Shown piece by piece: positions 37,701 through 45,761 of a stretch of DNA of 64,000 nt. Made by a program: the position numbers and the translations under genes. Each line of letters opens with the position of its first letter. Within the stretch, counting starts at the first letter, position 1. The notes under the pieces are model-generated. The model searched no databases. It was not told where the DNA came from and saw only the letters and a program-made list of their open reading frames with translations. Source of the stretch: Paenibacillus polymyxa (GTDB lineage: Bacteria > Bacillota > Bacilli > Paenibacillales > Paenibacillaceae); assembly GCF_001719045.1 (NCBI RefSeq), contig NZ_CP015423.1, forward strand, positions 992,001 through 1,056,000. The letters run 5' to 3'.

Positions 37701-39362
37701 CAGTTGGATCGTCGGTGGTTCCAAATCAATATAAGACATTACGGATACTGGATCACTTCGATTCCCAGCTGCATCTACAGCTTGGGCAGTCACTTTTATG
37801 ATACCCGAATCCTTTAAAATTCCCAACGAACCGGGCACATAGGTGCTAGAACCCAATTGATATTCATAATGTACTGCTGTAGTATCCGTCGCACCCGATA
37901 GAGCAAACTCCACTGGCTTATTGGTATATCGAGTAGGTGTCGTCACCTCGGAAAACGTAACTTTTGGAGGCGTTGGCTGGGTTCGATCAATCATAACCGA
38001 TTGAGTCACGATTGGACTAGACACGTCGAGATTATTGATCGTCCGTGCTGCTAATTCGTAAGTCCCTTCTGCGTTTAATGTAAAAGTGCCATTGTATGTC
38101 CGCCACTCCCCTAATGGACCCAAGCGATACTGTGTCATCTTAATTCCATTTGTAGAGTCACTTCCTGAATCAATGGTAACATTCACATCACGGTTCGTTG
38201 GACCTGTTTCACTAGCCCGGATGACAGGAGCAGTCGGTCCCTTTTTATCAATCGTGATTTCTTTGCTTACTTCTTGGCTCACATTACCGACGCTGTCAAT
38301 GGAGCGTGCATAAACCGTGCTTTTGCCATCTTTATTCACATGAAACACTCCAACATAGCCCTGCCAATCTTGATTCACAACGCCTGTCAAACGAAATTGA
38401 GTATGGGCTAGTCCAGAATAATCGTCTGTTCCCGGCTGTAATGAAATGGTGTAGTCATTACTATTTCCCGTTGCGCTTAGGGTGGGTGGAGTTGGAGGCA
38501 TCTTGTCTATTCGGACATTCCCAGAAGAAAGACCACTATACTGATTATTTACGTCCACCGTCCGGGCATAAATTGTATTTACACCATGTTCATAGACAGT
38601 GAAAGGCCCGGTGTATTGCTGAAATGCTCCTCCATTCAGGCTATATTCATAGTATTTTAGTCCTTCAGGAGCCACGTCCCCATTTATCCACACGGTTACA
38701 GGTTCTTTGGTCCATCCTGTGATCGCTTGTCCCTCTGTACCTGCATGGATCTGAGGTGGTTTAGGCATTAGGTCCGATTTGGGAATAACACGGATTCCAA
38801 ACTTGGATATTTCAGCACTTGTCTGTTGGCTATCTCCCACCGCTCTGAAATATCGAACATCTCTTAATGTAATAGAGTCGGTGATATCTAACCATTTTCC
38901 CTGATAATATCTATCCGCATAGAATTTCGTTACATTAGTCCATGTATATAAGTTCGTTCCATTAGGCCTCCAACTGTCGCCTGCTGCATTATTAGATGCA
39001 TATATATCAGTATGATAAGACCCTTCAATGTAAACAAAAATCCTGTAATCCGAAGTCTTAATGGATCTTCCAATATCAATAAAACGATTTGTCGGCTGCG
39101 TAGTACCATCACATTTATACCTAGCCGAACCCATGCCAGTATATACTTCCGTTGCTCCTATCCCATTTCCTGACCAAGAACCCCAACTATCGCCTCCACC
39201 CGGCAAATTGTTTTGGCAAAAAGGGCCCCCCATGATCTCCTGAGCAGCAGCTGATACCCTTTCCGGAAATATGGGAATCATCGTTAATAGTAGGAATACA
39301 GCCAAAAATCCATACACCCATTTCCTATACTTCCTTACCTTTCGCTTATTTTTTCGATACAT
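34779..39362 (-). CDS. Large S-layer-anchored surface protein with Ig-like and fibronectin III repeats
   Basis: A 1527-residue exported protein. A signal peptide with a very basic start (residues 1-38, ending ERVSAAA) is followed by a Cys/Gly-rich discoidin- or NPCBM-like domain (about 40-200), about five Ig-like OmpL47-type repeats (about 200-640, each with KYYEYSLNGG- or TQYRLG-type strands and DKxxPTxP linkers), and eight fibronectin III-like repeats (about 640-1320), most ending in a TLP tripeptide. Three SLH motifs close the chain (about 1350-1527; FEPNRPVTRMEF, FGPDRIINREQAAKM, FRAKQEVTRAEAAEM) and bind pyruvylated cell-wall polymer. It has no recognised enzyme domain; adhesion or scaffold use is likely. 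Confidence 0.88.
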   Translation of the reverse strand: MYRKNKRKVRKYRKWVYGFLAVFLLLTMIPIFPERVSAAAQEIMGGPFCQNNLPGGGDSWGSWSGNGIGATEVYTGMGSARYKCDGTTQPTNRFIDIGRSIKTSDYRIFVYIEGSYHTDIYASNNAAGDSWRPNGTNLYTWTNVTKFYADRYYQGKWLDITDSITLRDVRYFRAVGDSQQTSAEISKFGIRVIPKSDLMPKPPQIHAGTEGQAITGWTKEPVTVWINGDVAPEGLKYYEYSLNGGAFQQYTGPFTVYEHGVNTIYARTVDVNNQYSGLSSGNVRIDKMPPTPPTLSATGNSNDYTISLQPGTDDYSGLAHTQFRLTGVVNQDWQGYVGVFHVNKDGKSTVYARSIDSVGNVSQEVSKEITIDKKGPTAPVIRASETGPTNRDVNVTIDSGSDSTNGIKMTQYRLGPLGEWRTYNGTFTLNAEGTYELAARTINNLDVSSPIVTQSVMIDRTQPTPPKVTFSEVTTPTRYTNKPVEFALSGATDTTAVHYEYQLGSSTYVPGSLGILKDSGIIKVTAQAVDAAGNRSDPVSVMSYIDLEPPTIQLKPDSREWKDTPIHVRIRYADQHSGIESSTMQYKITNSPDSPENWDTAADTTIQMDLSDEGEWYVHAKVKDRVGNIYETVSSALRIQKQPQSVVLSATSVRNTEADLQWTLPSGLDDGYVYTVRNLTTNEVWDVTHPTNSFTVRGLQEGRQYEYEVRSSNHVGGNAYSNRVHVLTLPDAPDHIQLQPVSRHSTEIMADFTPVFSANKYNITAADVSTGEIIFRNTVTQDVYNPITGMKPGQYYDVSVSAINDTGEGTAKHVSFLSLPDSPNGFRNVTVREDGIDLKWNSVITATYYALERDEVSVYNDVYTEFTDTDLQAGTEYGYNVSAENATGFGDYAHLGVITLPDRVTTISSVTKDVYAIGVAWQDVQGAEGYILNVNDEPKVRVARGIHSYTFEGLPAGRSANIKIRAYNRSGTGKDTSINALTLPDSAVQLATEDVREHDATLIWAPVDGATQYKVTINGQDYYSTEPRVVVSGLTGGRNYDFQVSSGNSSGFSQPALGKLLTLPPQAQNVNVTELEDGQISLSWDEIKSAYQYTVTRKDTGEVFNTRDTHIKLSDIQPGMIYSFGIQAVNTTGRGNITPFTHRALPGQIPDNRLTVKEVTDTDLVVTWKEAPGADAYNVYQNGGLIGHTTSHEFKVDGLDSSTLYRITVKPLNTSGEGKQTEGQVETLPSPAFAFSKTETTNSEFIIHWESDHENDIFVLASEGVELYRGKERSYIWRELKEKQLYKVQLWAENSQGKRTEAKQANGKTTGNTVDAGGGAGGAESVKLIQPVVKESLEAEYIQDSTVEKKPNHFSDIERVFNKEKINVLADLGVVKGTTHMLFEPNRPVTRMEFTSMLVRSLKLPLETDVTLGFEDINPSAWYVDLLKTAIKDQVARGFSNREFGPDRIINREQAAKMVNNIIKATPQQESSAYSDSSQIVEWARKDVLGLTEINLVQGYPDGSFRAKQEVTRAEAAEMIYNMLQMK

Positions 39363-39422
39363 ACACTTCTCCTTACTTTATTTTATTTTCAAAGAGTTTT
39401 ACAAACTCGCTTCGGGTAAAAT

Positions 39423-39472
39423 AGAAAAAGCACCTCAAACGAAGGCGTTAATGCCTAGGTTTGAGGTGCTTC
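39423..39472 (-). terminator. Terminator of the 39556-40434 gene
   Basis: Perfect 13-bp arms (39428-39440 and 39459-39471, core GCACCTCAAAC) and a T-run on the minus strand. Confidence 0.88.
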
Positions 39473-39555
39473 CTCTATATCACGAGTATGTTTTGAAGCT
39501 ATTATACTTCGTTCCTAGCAGGATGTAAACAGAACTGACAAATTATTTGAGGATA

Positions 39556-40434
39556 TTAATGAATCTGAACGCCCAAGTTCCGAAAAAAATCTCGTATATT
39601 TTGCATGTAAGAATCCTGAGTAGCGGAAGATTCCTTAAGAAGATTTTGCATACTGTTCATAAAAGCAGAAGCTGATGTCGTATCAGCTTTGTCAAACCGA
39701 TTGTTTAACGGTGTGTTATTTAGCAACTCTGCGTTCTGTCCCGTGCGTTCCTTGTATTTCTCAATCCAATCGGGATGTTGAGGAACCTTTTGCGCAAAAT
39801 TTAACAGTTGGCTCAGCCCATTTCCTCCACCTTTAATATCATTCATGTACGCCGTATATTTTTGAGGATCGACCTGCTTCATCACTTCTGATAGCTTGAC
39901 ATAATCCTCAGGAGCACCTGACGGACGATCTATTGGAGTCGTGTAGCTAATATCTCCGGTCTCTGGATCAGTGGATCGTGTTAAAGCAATACCAGCGATC
40001 TGGTTCATGGTTTCGAGAAATTCTTTGGCCTTGTCGCCTTCCATGTAATGATCAGCAATATACTTGGATTGAGTAACTCCCATCTCCAGCAGCACAGCTC
40101 GCTGACTCTCATCCGTTACTGTTCCGTCGACGATAAAATTAGATTGAATCATACTGTACACTGCATTAGACACTTCTTCTGGCTGACCTTCCAAAACCCG
40201 GTTTAATGAATCATTAATCTGTGTTGTACCGAAATACTTGGCAGCCTGTGATACAATAGCCCCTTCGGCCAACTGTCTACCAGCTTCACTGATCTCCACG
40301 GAGTCTTGAACTACCACTCTGGAGACCTGTTCTTCATGAAGCTGGGGTGGTGGAGCTTGCTTGCTTGTCGGATTGATCCGTAAACTACTCGCATTAAGAA
40401 TCGCTTGCTGTGCTCTAAGAGGTCCAAAATTCAT
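39556..40434 (-). CDS. Hypothetical protein with flagellar-protein-like N-terminal motif
   Basis: A 292-residue protein that I do not recognise. It has no signal peptide or membrane segment. Residues about 37-55 read VVVQDSVEISEAGRQLAEGA, resembling the short DxVEISxAA motif seen near the ends of some Bacillus flagellar and secreted helical proteins. The rest is mostly helical and charged. The gene is single, with its own terminator, and lies among surface-protein genes. The ATG at 40434 (MNFGPL) has AGGAGG seven bases upstream; the frame to 40467 is not needed. Confidence 0.6.
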   Translation of the reverse strand: MNFGPLRAQQAILNASSLRINPTSKQAPPPQLHEEQVSRVVVQDSVEISEAGRQLAEGAIVSQAAKYFGTTQINDSLNRVLEGQPEEVSNAVYSMIQSNFIVDGTVTDESQRAVLLEMGVTQSKYIADHYMEGDKAKEFLETMNQIAGIALTRSTDPETGDISYTTPIDRPSGAPEDYVKLSEVMKQVDPQKYTAYMNDIKGGGNGLSQLLNFAQKVPQHPDWIEKYKERTGQNAELLNNTPLNNRFDKADTTSASAFMNSMQNLLKESSATQDSYMQNIRDFFRNLGVQIH

Positions 40435-40646
40435 CCTATTTCCTCCTGTCATGTTTGTAACAGGCAATCTAAGGCGTATGTATAGTGTAATGTGACCCTG
40501 TTTCTATATATATCGGACAAAGCATATATGAAATGAATATATGCTTTGTCCCAAAAATGAACAAATATTGAAACGAACTACTTTTGTTTCAATATAAAAT
40601 ACTCAAGCAACAAGTTACCTAAAGTCTTAGCTTAATACCCCGTCCA

Positions 40647-42116
40647 TCAACCACCATAAATACTATAGGCAAAGTGATATACAATATCCGTGTCTATAAT
40701 CGAAGTACCTGACACCTGAACGGCTACCCCTGATAGATCATAATAGTGTGTAAAACTGATGGCTCCAGACAGGTATTCCGCTATACTTCCAGTGGAAGAT
40801 GGCAGGGAAAGAGTCACACTAAAGGCTCCATTCTGATCCGTATAAGCTGTGCCTGTACGAGTACGATTCCCGCTGCTTTCAGTCCAGTTCTGATTCAACC
40901 ATGTCACATCAACAGGCGCATTTGCCACTGGATAACCATCAGTTGTCTTAACTACACCTTTCACGGTAAAATTGCTGCGTTGATTAACCCGATAATGACG
41001 ACCATATGAGTAGTTCGGATAATCATTAGGGCCATTAGGAGAATCATAGCCGGTAATTTCAATTTTGCCAGCTCGAAGCACCGGCTTCAGTGTAAGTGTG
41101 TACAAATGATTGGGTGAATACTGATTGGTTGTGTACACTCGCACATAGTAGGTTCCTGTATTTAAGCTAACATTATGATTCGTTTGTGGCAAAAGCACCA
41201 TTTGGTTTCCGGTAAGAGCTCCGTAGATTTCCGCTTTGTAGCCATAGCTGTCCGAAACATTGTCAAGCTTTACGTTCAAAGCGTCATAATTGCGGCTGGC
41301 AGGGATCGTAACTTGGTACCAGTCGTTATCAATGCCTGAATGAATGGAGCGTGAATTAAGCGACGAACCACCCGTACTAAAGGTAAAGTTATAGGCATGG
41401 AAAGCACTCTCATCTGGTTCATATGCATCGTAGCTGGAACTTGTATCGACCGTTAGATAGAAAGGATCACTGATGCTGGAACCCTTTTTGGCATGGACAG
41501 CAATCGCATATGCCTTTTCATATCCGGCAGTGTTACGGGTTCCTACGTTTTCAGGAAGTGAGGCAGCACCCTGTTCATAATTGTTAAAATAAGTACCATA
41601 GGTGGATGCGTCAATGGCATTAGGATTAATGTCACCTGTCGTCATATCAAACTCATATAAGTATAAGTCATAGTCAAGCTGGGCTGAAAATGGACCATCC
41701 AACTGGGACTGCAACAATTCACCAGGCTGCAAATAAATCGGATATAAAAATTGTGTGCCTCCCTCTTGCGTAATCGTACCGGAATACGTAGCAGAAGAAG
41801 CTGTGGCTAAAGCAGCCATTGGGCTTACTTTCAGCGAAGAAATGGATTCCCTTTTCAATGAGGTTGTCTCTGGTGTATTGAAGTTGAGATTTTCTTGCAT
41901 GACATAAACCGAAGACGTAACGCTGTCTGGCTTGTCTGCCCGTGTTAAACGCTTAATCACGTCTCCATTTACAGTTGTTAGCTGAATCTCAGATTCCGCT
42001 TTAATCGCTTGATCCGATGCAGCCTCCGTATTTTCACTCGCATTCGCAGTCATTCCGAAAGCAAACAGGAGAATCATGCTTAACATCACTGCAATAGCCT
42101 TTTTGAACCTCTTCAT
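40647..42116 (-). CDS. Secreted protein with pre-peptidase-like and Ig-like domains
   Basis: A 489-residue secreted protein of unknown role. The signal peptide covers residues 1-27 (MLSMILLFAFGMTANA). After a linker come two stretches of the bacterial pre-peptidase C-terminal type (about 115-230 and 235-360; DLYLYEFD, DNDWYQVTIPAS, LNTGTYYVRVYT), then a carboxypeptidase-regulatory or Big-like domain (about 375-470; FTVKGVVKTTDGYPVANAPV, AYTDQNGAFSVTL). No protease domain is present, although such C-terminal domains are usually attached to one. The start at 42116 follows GAGAGGGG. Confidence 0.7.
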   Translation of the reverse strand: MKRFKKAIAVMLSMILLFAFGMTANASENTEAASDQAIKAESEIQLTTVNGDVIKRLTRADKPDSVTSSVYVMQENLNFNTPETTSLKRESISSLKVSPMAALATASSATYSGTITQEGGTQFLYPIYLQPGELLQSQLDGPFSAQLDYDLYLYEFDMTTGDINPNAIDASTYGTYFNNYEQGAASLPENVGTRNTAGYEKAYAIAVHAKKGSSISDPFYLTVDTSSSYDAYEPDESAFHAYNFTFSTGGSSLNSRSIHSGIDNDWYQVTIPASRNYDALNVKLDNVSDSYGYKAEIYGALTGNQMVLLPQTNHNVSLNTGTYYVRVYTTNQYSPNHLYTLTLKPVLRAGKIEITGYDSPNGPNDYPNYSYGRHYRVNQRSNFTVKGVVKTTDGYPVANAPVDVTWLNQNWTESSGNRTRTGTAYTDQNGAFSVTLSLPSSTGSIAEYLSGAISFTHYYDLSGVAVQVSGTSIIDTDIVYHFAYSIYGG

Positions 42117-42421
42117 ACTGAAATCCCCTCTCAAATGGTTTAAGGAATTCCCGCTATCCCCGAATAAACCAGGGCAATTTCTAGGCTGTATGGCTCTATC
42201 GTAATACATTATTGGTTCAAATGGAATATACTTCTTAAAATTTTCTTATTTGTAATACGAATGAATAGGTTTAGGTTAATCAACTTAATTTTGACACTAT
42301 TTTGCCATAAAAATCTTACCATTCTCTTATTTATACGATATAATCAAATAATATGGATAGTTCTTTCTGACTATTAAATGAATCGAATTACCCATAACAT
42401 ACATAAAAAAGGGGAATACAG
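42117..42421. other. Divergent region with a lipoprotein promoter
   Basis: A/T-rich 305-bp gap. For the rightward lipoprotein gene a promoter TTACCA (42316-42321), 17 bases, TATAAT (42339-42344) is visible about 75 bases before the start. No promoter was firmly found for the leftward gene. Confidence 0.55.
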
Positions 42422-42910
42422 ATGAAAAAACTTAGCGTGTTTATGTTAGTATTATGTTGCTTCTCTATTTTGGCAGCTTGCTCTACCGATCCGGTTAAAA
42501 AAGATTTAATTACGTATGTCAATGATGGAATGCTTCCTTTGGCACAAGATGAAAAAGCAGTTACTGATAAGTATGAAGCTGTGACCGGAGATAACTTTAC
42601 AGATGATGTTACACTATATAATGCTTTAAAAGACGATATCATCCCGGAATACACCAAATTTGTTGATAAGTTAGAAGCTGTAAAGACGGAAACGCCTGAG
42701 GTAAGAGCCGTCCACGAAACCTACATCAAAGCCGCTAGTACTCAAAAGGAAGCCTTCATTAAGATGCTCGATGCATTGGATAAACAGGATCTGAACTTAA
42801 TCAATGAAAGTAACACTAAGCTCAGCGAAGGTAGAAAACTATTCAGAGATTTTGGTGAACAGGTCAACACACTTGCCAAAGAGCATGATGTGGAGATGAA
42901 TAAGAAATAA
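42422..42910 (+). CDS. Hypothetical lipoprotein
   Basis: A 162-residue lipoprotein. The signal peptide ends in the lipobox ILAAC with Cys at residue 20. The mature part is acidic and helical, likely a small helical bundle (EYTKFVDKLEAVKTET, AFIKMLDALDKQDL). Similar small helical lipoproteins are common in Bacillales and mostly without known function. It has its own promoter and terminator and faces the Thg1-like operon. Confidence 0.75.
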   Translation: MKKLSVFMLVLCCFSILAACSTDPVKKDLITYVNDGMLPLAQDEKAVTDKYEAVTGDNFTDDVTLYNALKDDIIPEYTKFVDKLEAVKTETPEVRAVHETYIKAASTQKEAFIKMLDALDKQDLNLINESNTKLSEGRKLFRDFGEQVNTLAKEHDVEMNKK

Positions 42911-42916
42911 ATATTA

Positions 42917-42941
42917 AAACTCCCTTGATGGGAGTTTTTTT
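42917..42941 (+). terminator. Terminator after the lipoprotein gene
   Basis: Hairpin AAACTCCC (42917-42924) with GGGAGTTT (42930-42937) and a T-run. It can also act for the convergent gene that ends at 42948. Confidence 0.85.
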
Positions 42942-42947
42942 ATATAC

Positions 42948-43778
42948 TTATGAATATTCGAAGCAAATTACCGCTTTACTTAATTCTTGGTCGTAAAATA
43001 AATAGACGGCATCCGCCCCGCACGCTTGAAAATAATATCCGGTGAAAGAACCGATATAGGTAAATGTTTCACCATTGGCACGCTTAGGCACATGAAGCAA
43101 GTTAGTTTGCTCGAACTTGAGCATCTCTTCCAAGGATTCGTCATATTCCTTGATGTAACTTTGAGCCTTGTCAGACTGAAAAGCGATATCATCCAAAATT
43201 TCGTTAACTTCAGGGAAACTCAGCCCCCAACCGCTGGATTGCTTTTCCTCAAAATCACGGATGAGTTCTTCCACAGACTTTTTGGCCTCTCCAAAGGAGG
43301 AATATGGATAAATTTTATTGTTCTCCAGGAAAAATGCTTTGCGAGCTTGGTAGTCTTGTTCATTAGCCATGTACACCTGTTCCAGTCCGTCCAACGCCAT
43401 GACTTCTCTCTTCATACGTAGGTACGCTTTATCCCCGGTAGATTTCAGCGCTTCATAGGTAGCTTCCAATTGCTCTTTCTGATGGAGACTAAAATAATTC
43501 CAGTCTGCTTCGAATTTGTATTTGCCGTCAATGACATCGAAACCCAGCATATCTTCCTTGGTATATGAGGTATGAAATTGCTGAGTATTTTCACCCACAC
43601 AGCCTTCGTAGATTTCTTTTTCGGAAACAAAATGCAGCCACTCGTCCTGCTCCGGGAATAAAAACTGAAGATTAATCGAGCAAATCGGCAGAAAGTGCTT
43701 GCGATGATGTTCAAGATCGCTGGCAAATACATCTTCGTATGCTGGAAAACGTTTGATGAATCTCTCAGGTATGTTCAT
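42948..43778 (-). CDS. Unknown protein, third gene of the Thg1-like operon
   Basis: A 276-residue cytoplasmic protein, acidic, with no signal peptide and no motif I can name. It is rich in Glu, Tyr and Phe; the middle is helical (EQLEATYEALKSTGDKAYLRMKR in parts) and the last 45 residues look like a beta-sheet domain (TFTYIGSFTGYYFQ, AVYLFYDQELSKAVICFEY). The start at 43778 has GGGGGG five bases upstream and lies 10 bases after the stop of the kinase-like gene. Tight spacing suggests it works with the kinase and the Thg1-like enzyme, perhaps as an adaptor or end-processing factor. That role is a guess. Confidence 0.7.
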   Translation of the reverse strand: MNIPERFIKRFPAYEDVFASDLEHHRKHFLPICSINLQFLFPEQDEWLHFVSEKEIYEGCVGENTQQFHTSYTKEDMLGFDVIDGKYKFEADWNYFSLHQKEQLEATYEALKSTGDKAYLRMKREVMALDGLEQVYMANEQDYQARKAFFLENNKIYPYSSFGEAKKSVEELIRDFEEKQSSGWGLSFPEVNEILDDIAFQSDKAQSYIKEYDESLEEMLKFEQTNLLHVPKRANGETFTYIGSFTGYYFQACGADAVYLFYDQELSKAVICFEYS

Positions 43779-43788
43779 GGTATCCCCC

Positions 43789-44241
43789 CTATATTGTATG
43801 GTTTTCCGGCAGTCTTCTGATCTGAAATGTTCCTTCAATGGAAATCACGCTATAGAGTTCATCGAATCCTTCCTCGTAGCTCGGGACCTCTAGTTTACTC
43901 ATTACACTTTTAATACCGATTTCAGGAATATACTCTTTGCCTGTACGCTGCTCATTACGCTTAATAGATTCTGCAAAATCGGGTTCAAAATAGTAGCCAA
44001 TAATTTTAAATCCCTTATTTTCACAAGCATCTATATATTTCTTCCGTTCTATAACAGTGGCATTTGTATTGTCTACAACAAAGCGCTGCATCGTTTCGAT
44101 GGAGGCTTGTAGATAAATATTTTCCCTATTCCGTGTTTTAAGCATATCAAGGTTTATTCGCATATGTGTTTTGAAGAAATGTTCTTTATAAAATGTCGAC
44201 TTGCCCGAAGCCTGAATTCCTATAAAAATGACACACTCCAA
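43789..44241 (-). CDS. P-loop kinase of the polynucleotide-kinase type
   Basis: A 150-residue P-loop protein. Walker A is GIQASGKST (residues 8-16). The Asp in INLDML (D32) sits where the catalytic Asp of T4 Pnkp-type kinases lies, VVDNTNATVIERKKY matches the DNTN...R motif of that group (AAA_33), and the lid has RNEQRTGKEYIPE with two arginines. This points to phosphate transfer to a 5'-OH polynucleotide end. It starts two bases after the Thg1-like gene ends, so both are made together. A zeta-toxin-like small-molecule kinase is a less likely alternative. Confidence 0.75.
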   Translation of the reverse strand: MECVIFIGIQASGKSTFYKEHFFKTHMRINLDMLKTRNRENIYLQASIETMQRFVVDNTNATVIERKKYIDACENKGFKIIGYYFEPDFAESIKRNEQRTGKEYIPEIGIKSVMSKLEVPSYEEGFDELYSVISIEGTFQIRRLPENHTI

Positions 44242-44243
44242 AT

Positions 44244-44981
44244 CTACACATCCTTGTCCAAGTATACATATTGGTTAATATAATCTCTATTCTGTGAAAA
44301 AATCGGTGTCTCATGATCAACATCCCACTTGCTTCTGACGGCTTCGCCTTTGTTGTACTGTTGTTTGGTAATGCAAATTCCCCGCTTTTGCCAGACCGGA
44401 AGATCGTTCCAGTTTAGCTCTTTTTCCACAAAAAGCTTGTCTTGTAGCTGATTTCCGTTCAATCCTTCTAGTTCTGAATGCCTGAAATGGGCTTGAGCTA
44501 CCATAGAAATGCTATTTTTAGTAGCATCTTGTTGTCTCCATAGGAAGTAGTTTGTAACCTCATCCTGGGGCAAAACCCATGCTCTCGCATCAAAAGTGGC
44601 TAAAGGCTGACCTGGGTAAACCTTTTGGATTTCCTCATTAAATTTGGCTGTAGCCAGCGAGGCAGATATGGACACCATCTTTTGAAGATTATTTTCAAAC
44701 CAGGATTGCGTCGTTAATTTATCATAATTCGTAAGAAGCAGTGAGATTTCGTCGCTCTGATGATACACCAATTTACATCCCATAATGTTATAGGCCAAAT
44801 ATTTACACGTCTCCCATAATGCAAAAATTAGTTTCTCATCAAAAGGTTTCGTCATCCCACGTGTAAAGGTATGAAAATGCGCACCATCAATTCTGATAAT
44901 TACGGGTAAACGGCGTGGTAGGCTTAATCTATAGGCATTTTCATATTCCTTCATCCTATTTCCAAAATCATTTTTTTTCAT
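44244..44981 (-). CDS. Thg1-like protein (3'-5' RNA polymerase, tRNA-His guanylyltransferase family)
   Basis: A 245-residue Thg1-family enzyme. The two metal ligands are in RIDGAHFHTF (D32) and HQSDEISLLL (D77), as in the palm of canonical polymerases. DARAWVLPQDEV and YFLWRQQDATKNSIS match the family's conserved second half. Thg1 adds a G to the 5' end of tRNA-His; bacterial Thg1-like proteins instead use the opposing strand as template to rebuild shortened tRNA 5' ends. Bacteria that encode G-1 in tRNA-His genes do not need Thg1 itself, so a repair role is favoured here. It is the first gene of a compact three-gene operon. Confidence 0.9.
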   Translation of the reverse strand: MKKNDFGNRMKEYENAYRLSLPRRLPVIIRIDGAHFHTFTRGMTKPFDEKLIFALWETCKYLAYNIMGCKLVYHQSDEISLLLTNYDKLTTQSWFENNLQKMVSISASLATAKFNEEIQKVYPGQPLATFDARAWVLPQDEVTNYFLWRQQDATKNSISMVAQAHFRHSELEGLNGNQLQDKLFVEKELNWNDLPVWQKRGICITKQQYNKGEAVRSKWDVDHETPIFSQNRDYINQYVYLDKDV

Positions 44982-45226
44982 AAACTATGTAGGTCCCTTT
45001 CCTGATCCGTGATTTGCGCATAGAGTACAACAATGTCTATCTTCCCCAATAGGCGTATATAAGAATTGTAACAAATTGGATTATGCAACGCTAGGAATTA
45101 AGCAAAACAAAAAAATCTTAGCAGATGGGCTTGCAGAGTCTTTGTTTTTTTGGTATCTATTCCCCAAATGTTAGGCTATAATATTTCCATCTTTGAATTT
45201 ATTCCGATATGAAAAGGATGATATAT

Positions 45227-45652
45227 TTGAGCCAAAATCCATCCATTCCGCGCCCGTTAGTCAGGGCTAATCAATGGGTAATTGTTTTATCTGTAGTTTT
45301 TACTTGGATTACAGGGGGATATGGGGTGCTAGTTATTCCTCTTATCGCGGGGTTGCTCGGCGTCCTTTTTAACTTCAATCCAGTAATGCGGATAGCCAAG
45401 CTTTTCTTGAAGAAAAGCCCCTCCTCATATGTGCAGGAGGACCGAGAACAGCAAAGGTTTAATCAGCTTCTTGCCGTCTTTTTTCTGCTGGTCGCTTGGG
45501 TAGGATTTATGCTCCAGTGGAGTATTGTCGCTTATGTATTTTCGGCCATGGTCCTAGTGGCGGCTTTGGTGGCTATCCTTGGTTTTTGCATAGGATGTTT
45601 TGTTCTCTACCAATGGTCCCAATATCAATATCGAAGAAGAAAAAACGTGTAA
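45227..45652 (+). CDS. DUF4395-like membrane protein
   Basis: A 141-residue membrane protein with four hydrophobic segments and a basic end (YQYRRRKNV). The opening SQNPSIPRPLVRANQWVIVL, with Pro/Arg then a helix, resembles DUF4395 proteins. The function is unknown. The start is put at TTG 45227, which has AAAAGGATG upstream; the ATG at 45209 overlaps that site. Confidence 0.65.
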   Translation: MSQNPSIPRPLVRANQWVIVLSVVFTWITGGYGVLVIPLIAGLLGVLFNFNPVMRIAKLFLKKSPSSYVQEDREQQRFNQLLAVFFLLVAWVGFMLQWSIVAYVFSAMVLVAALVAILGFCIGCFVLYQWSQYQYRRRKNV

Positions 45653-45761
45653 ACAGAAAAAACTCTCTATTCATTCATTTCAATTAGGACATCGTTAATT
45701 AAATCGAGGGTGTAGCCGAACTCTCCAACAATATGGATGCTATATCGGTTCCGCCTTCTTT

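Noticed and set aside
34779..39362. DNA-level tandem repeats or CRISPR in the surface-protein gene
   Set aside because: The repeats are at protein level only and diverged; no spaced identical DNA units were seen.
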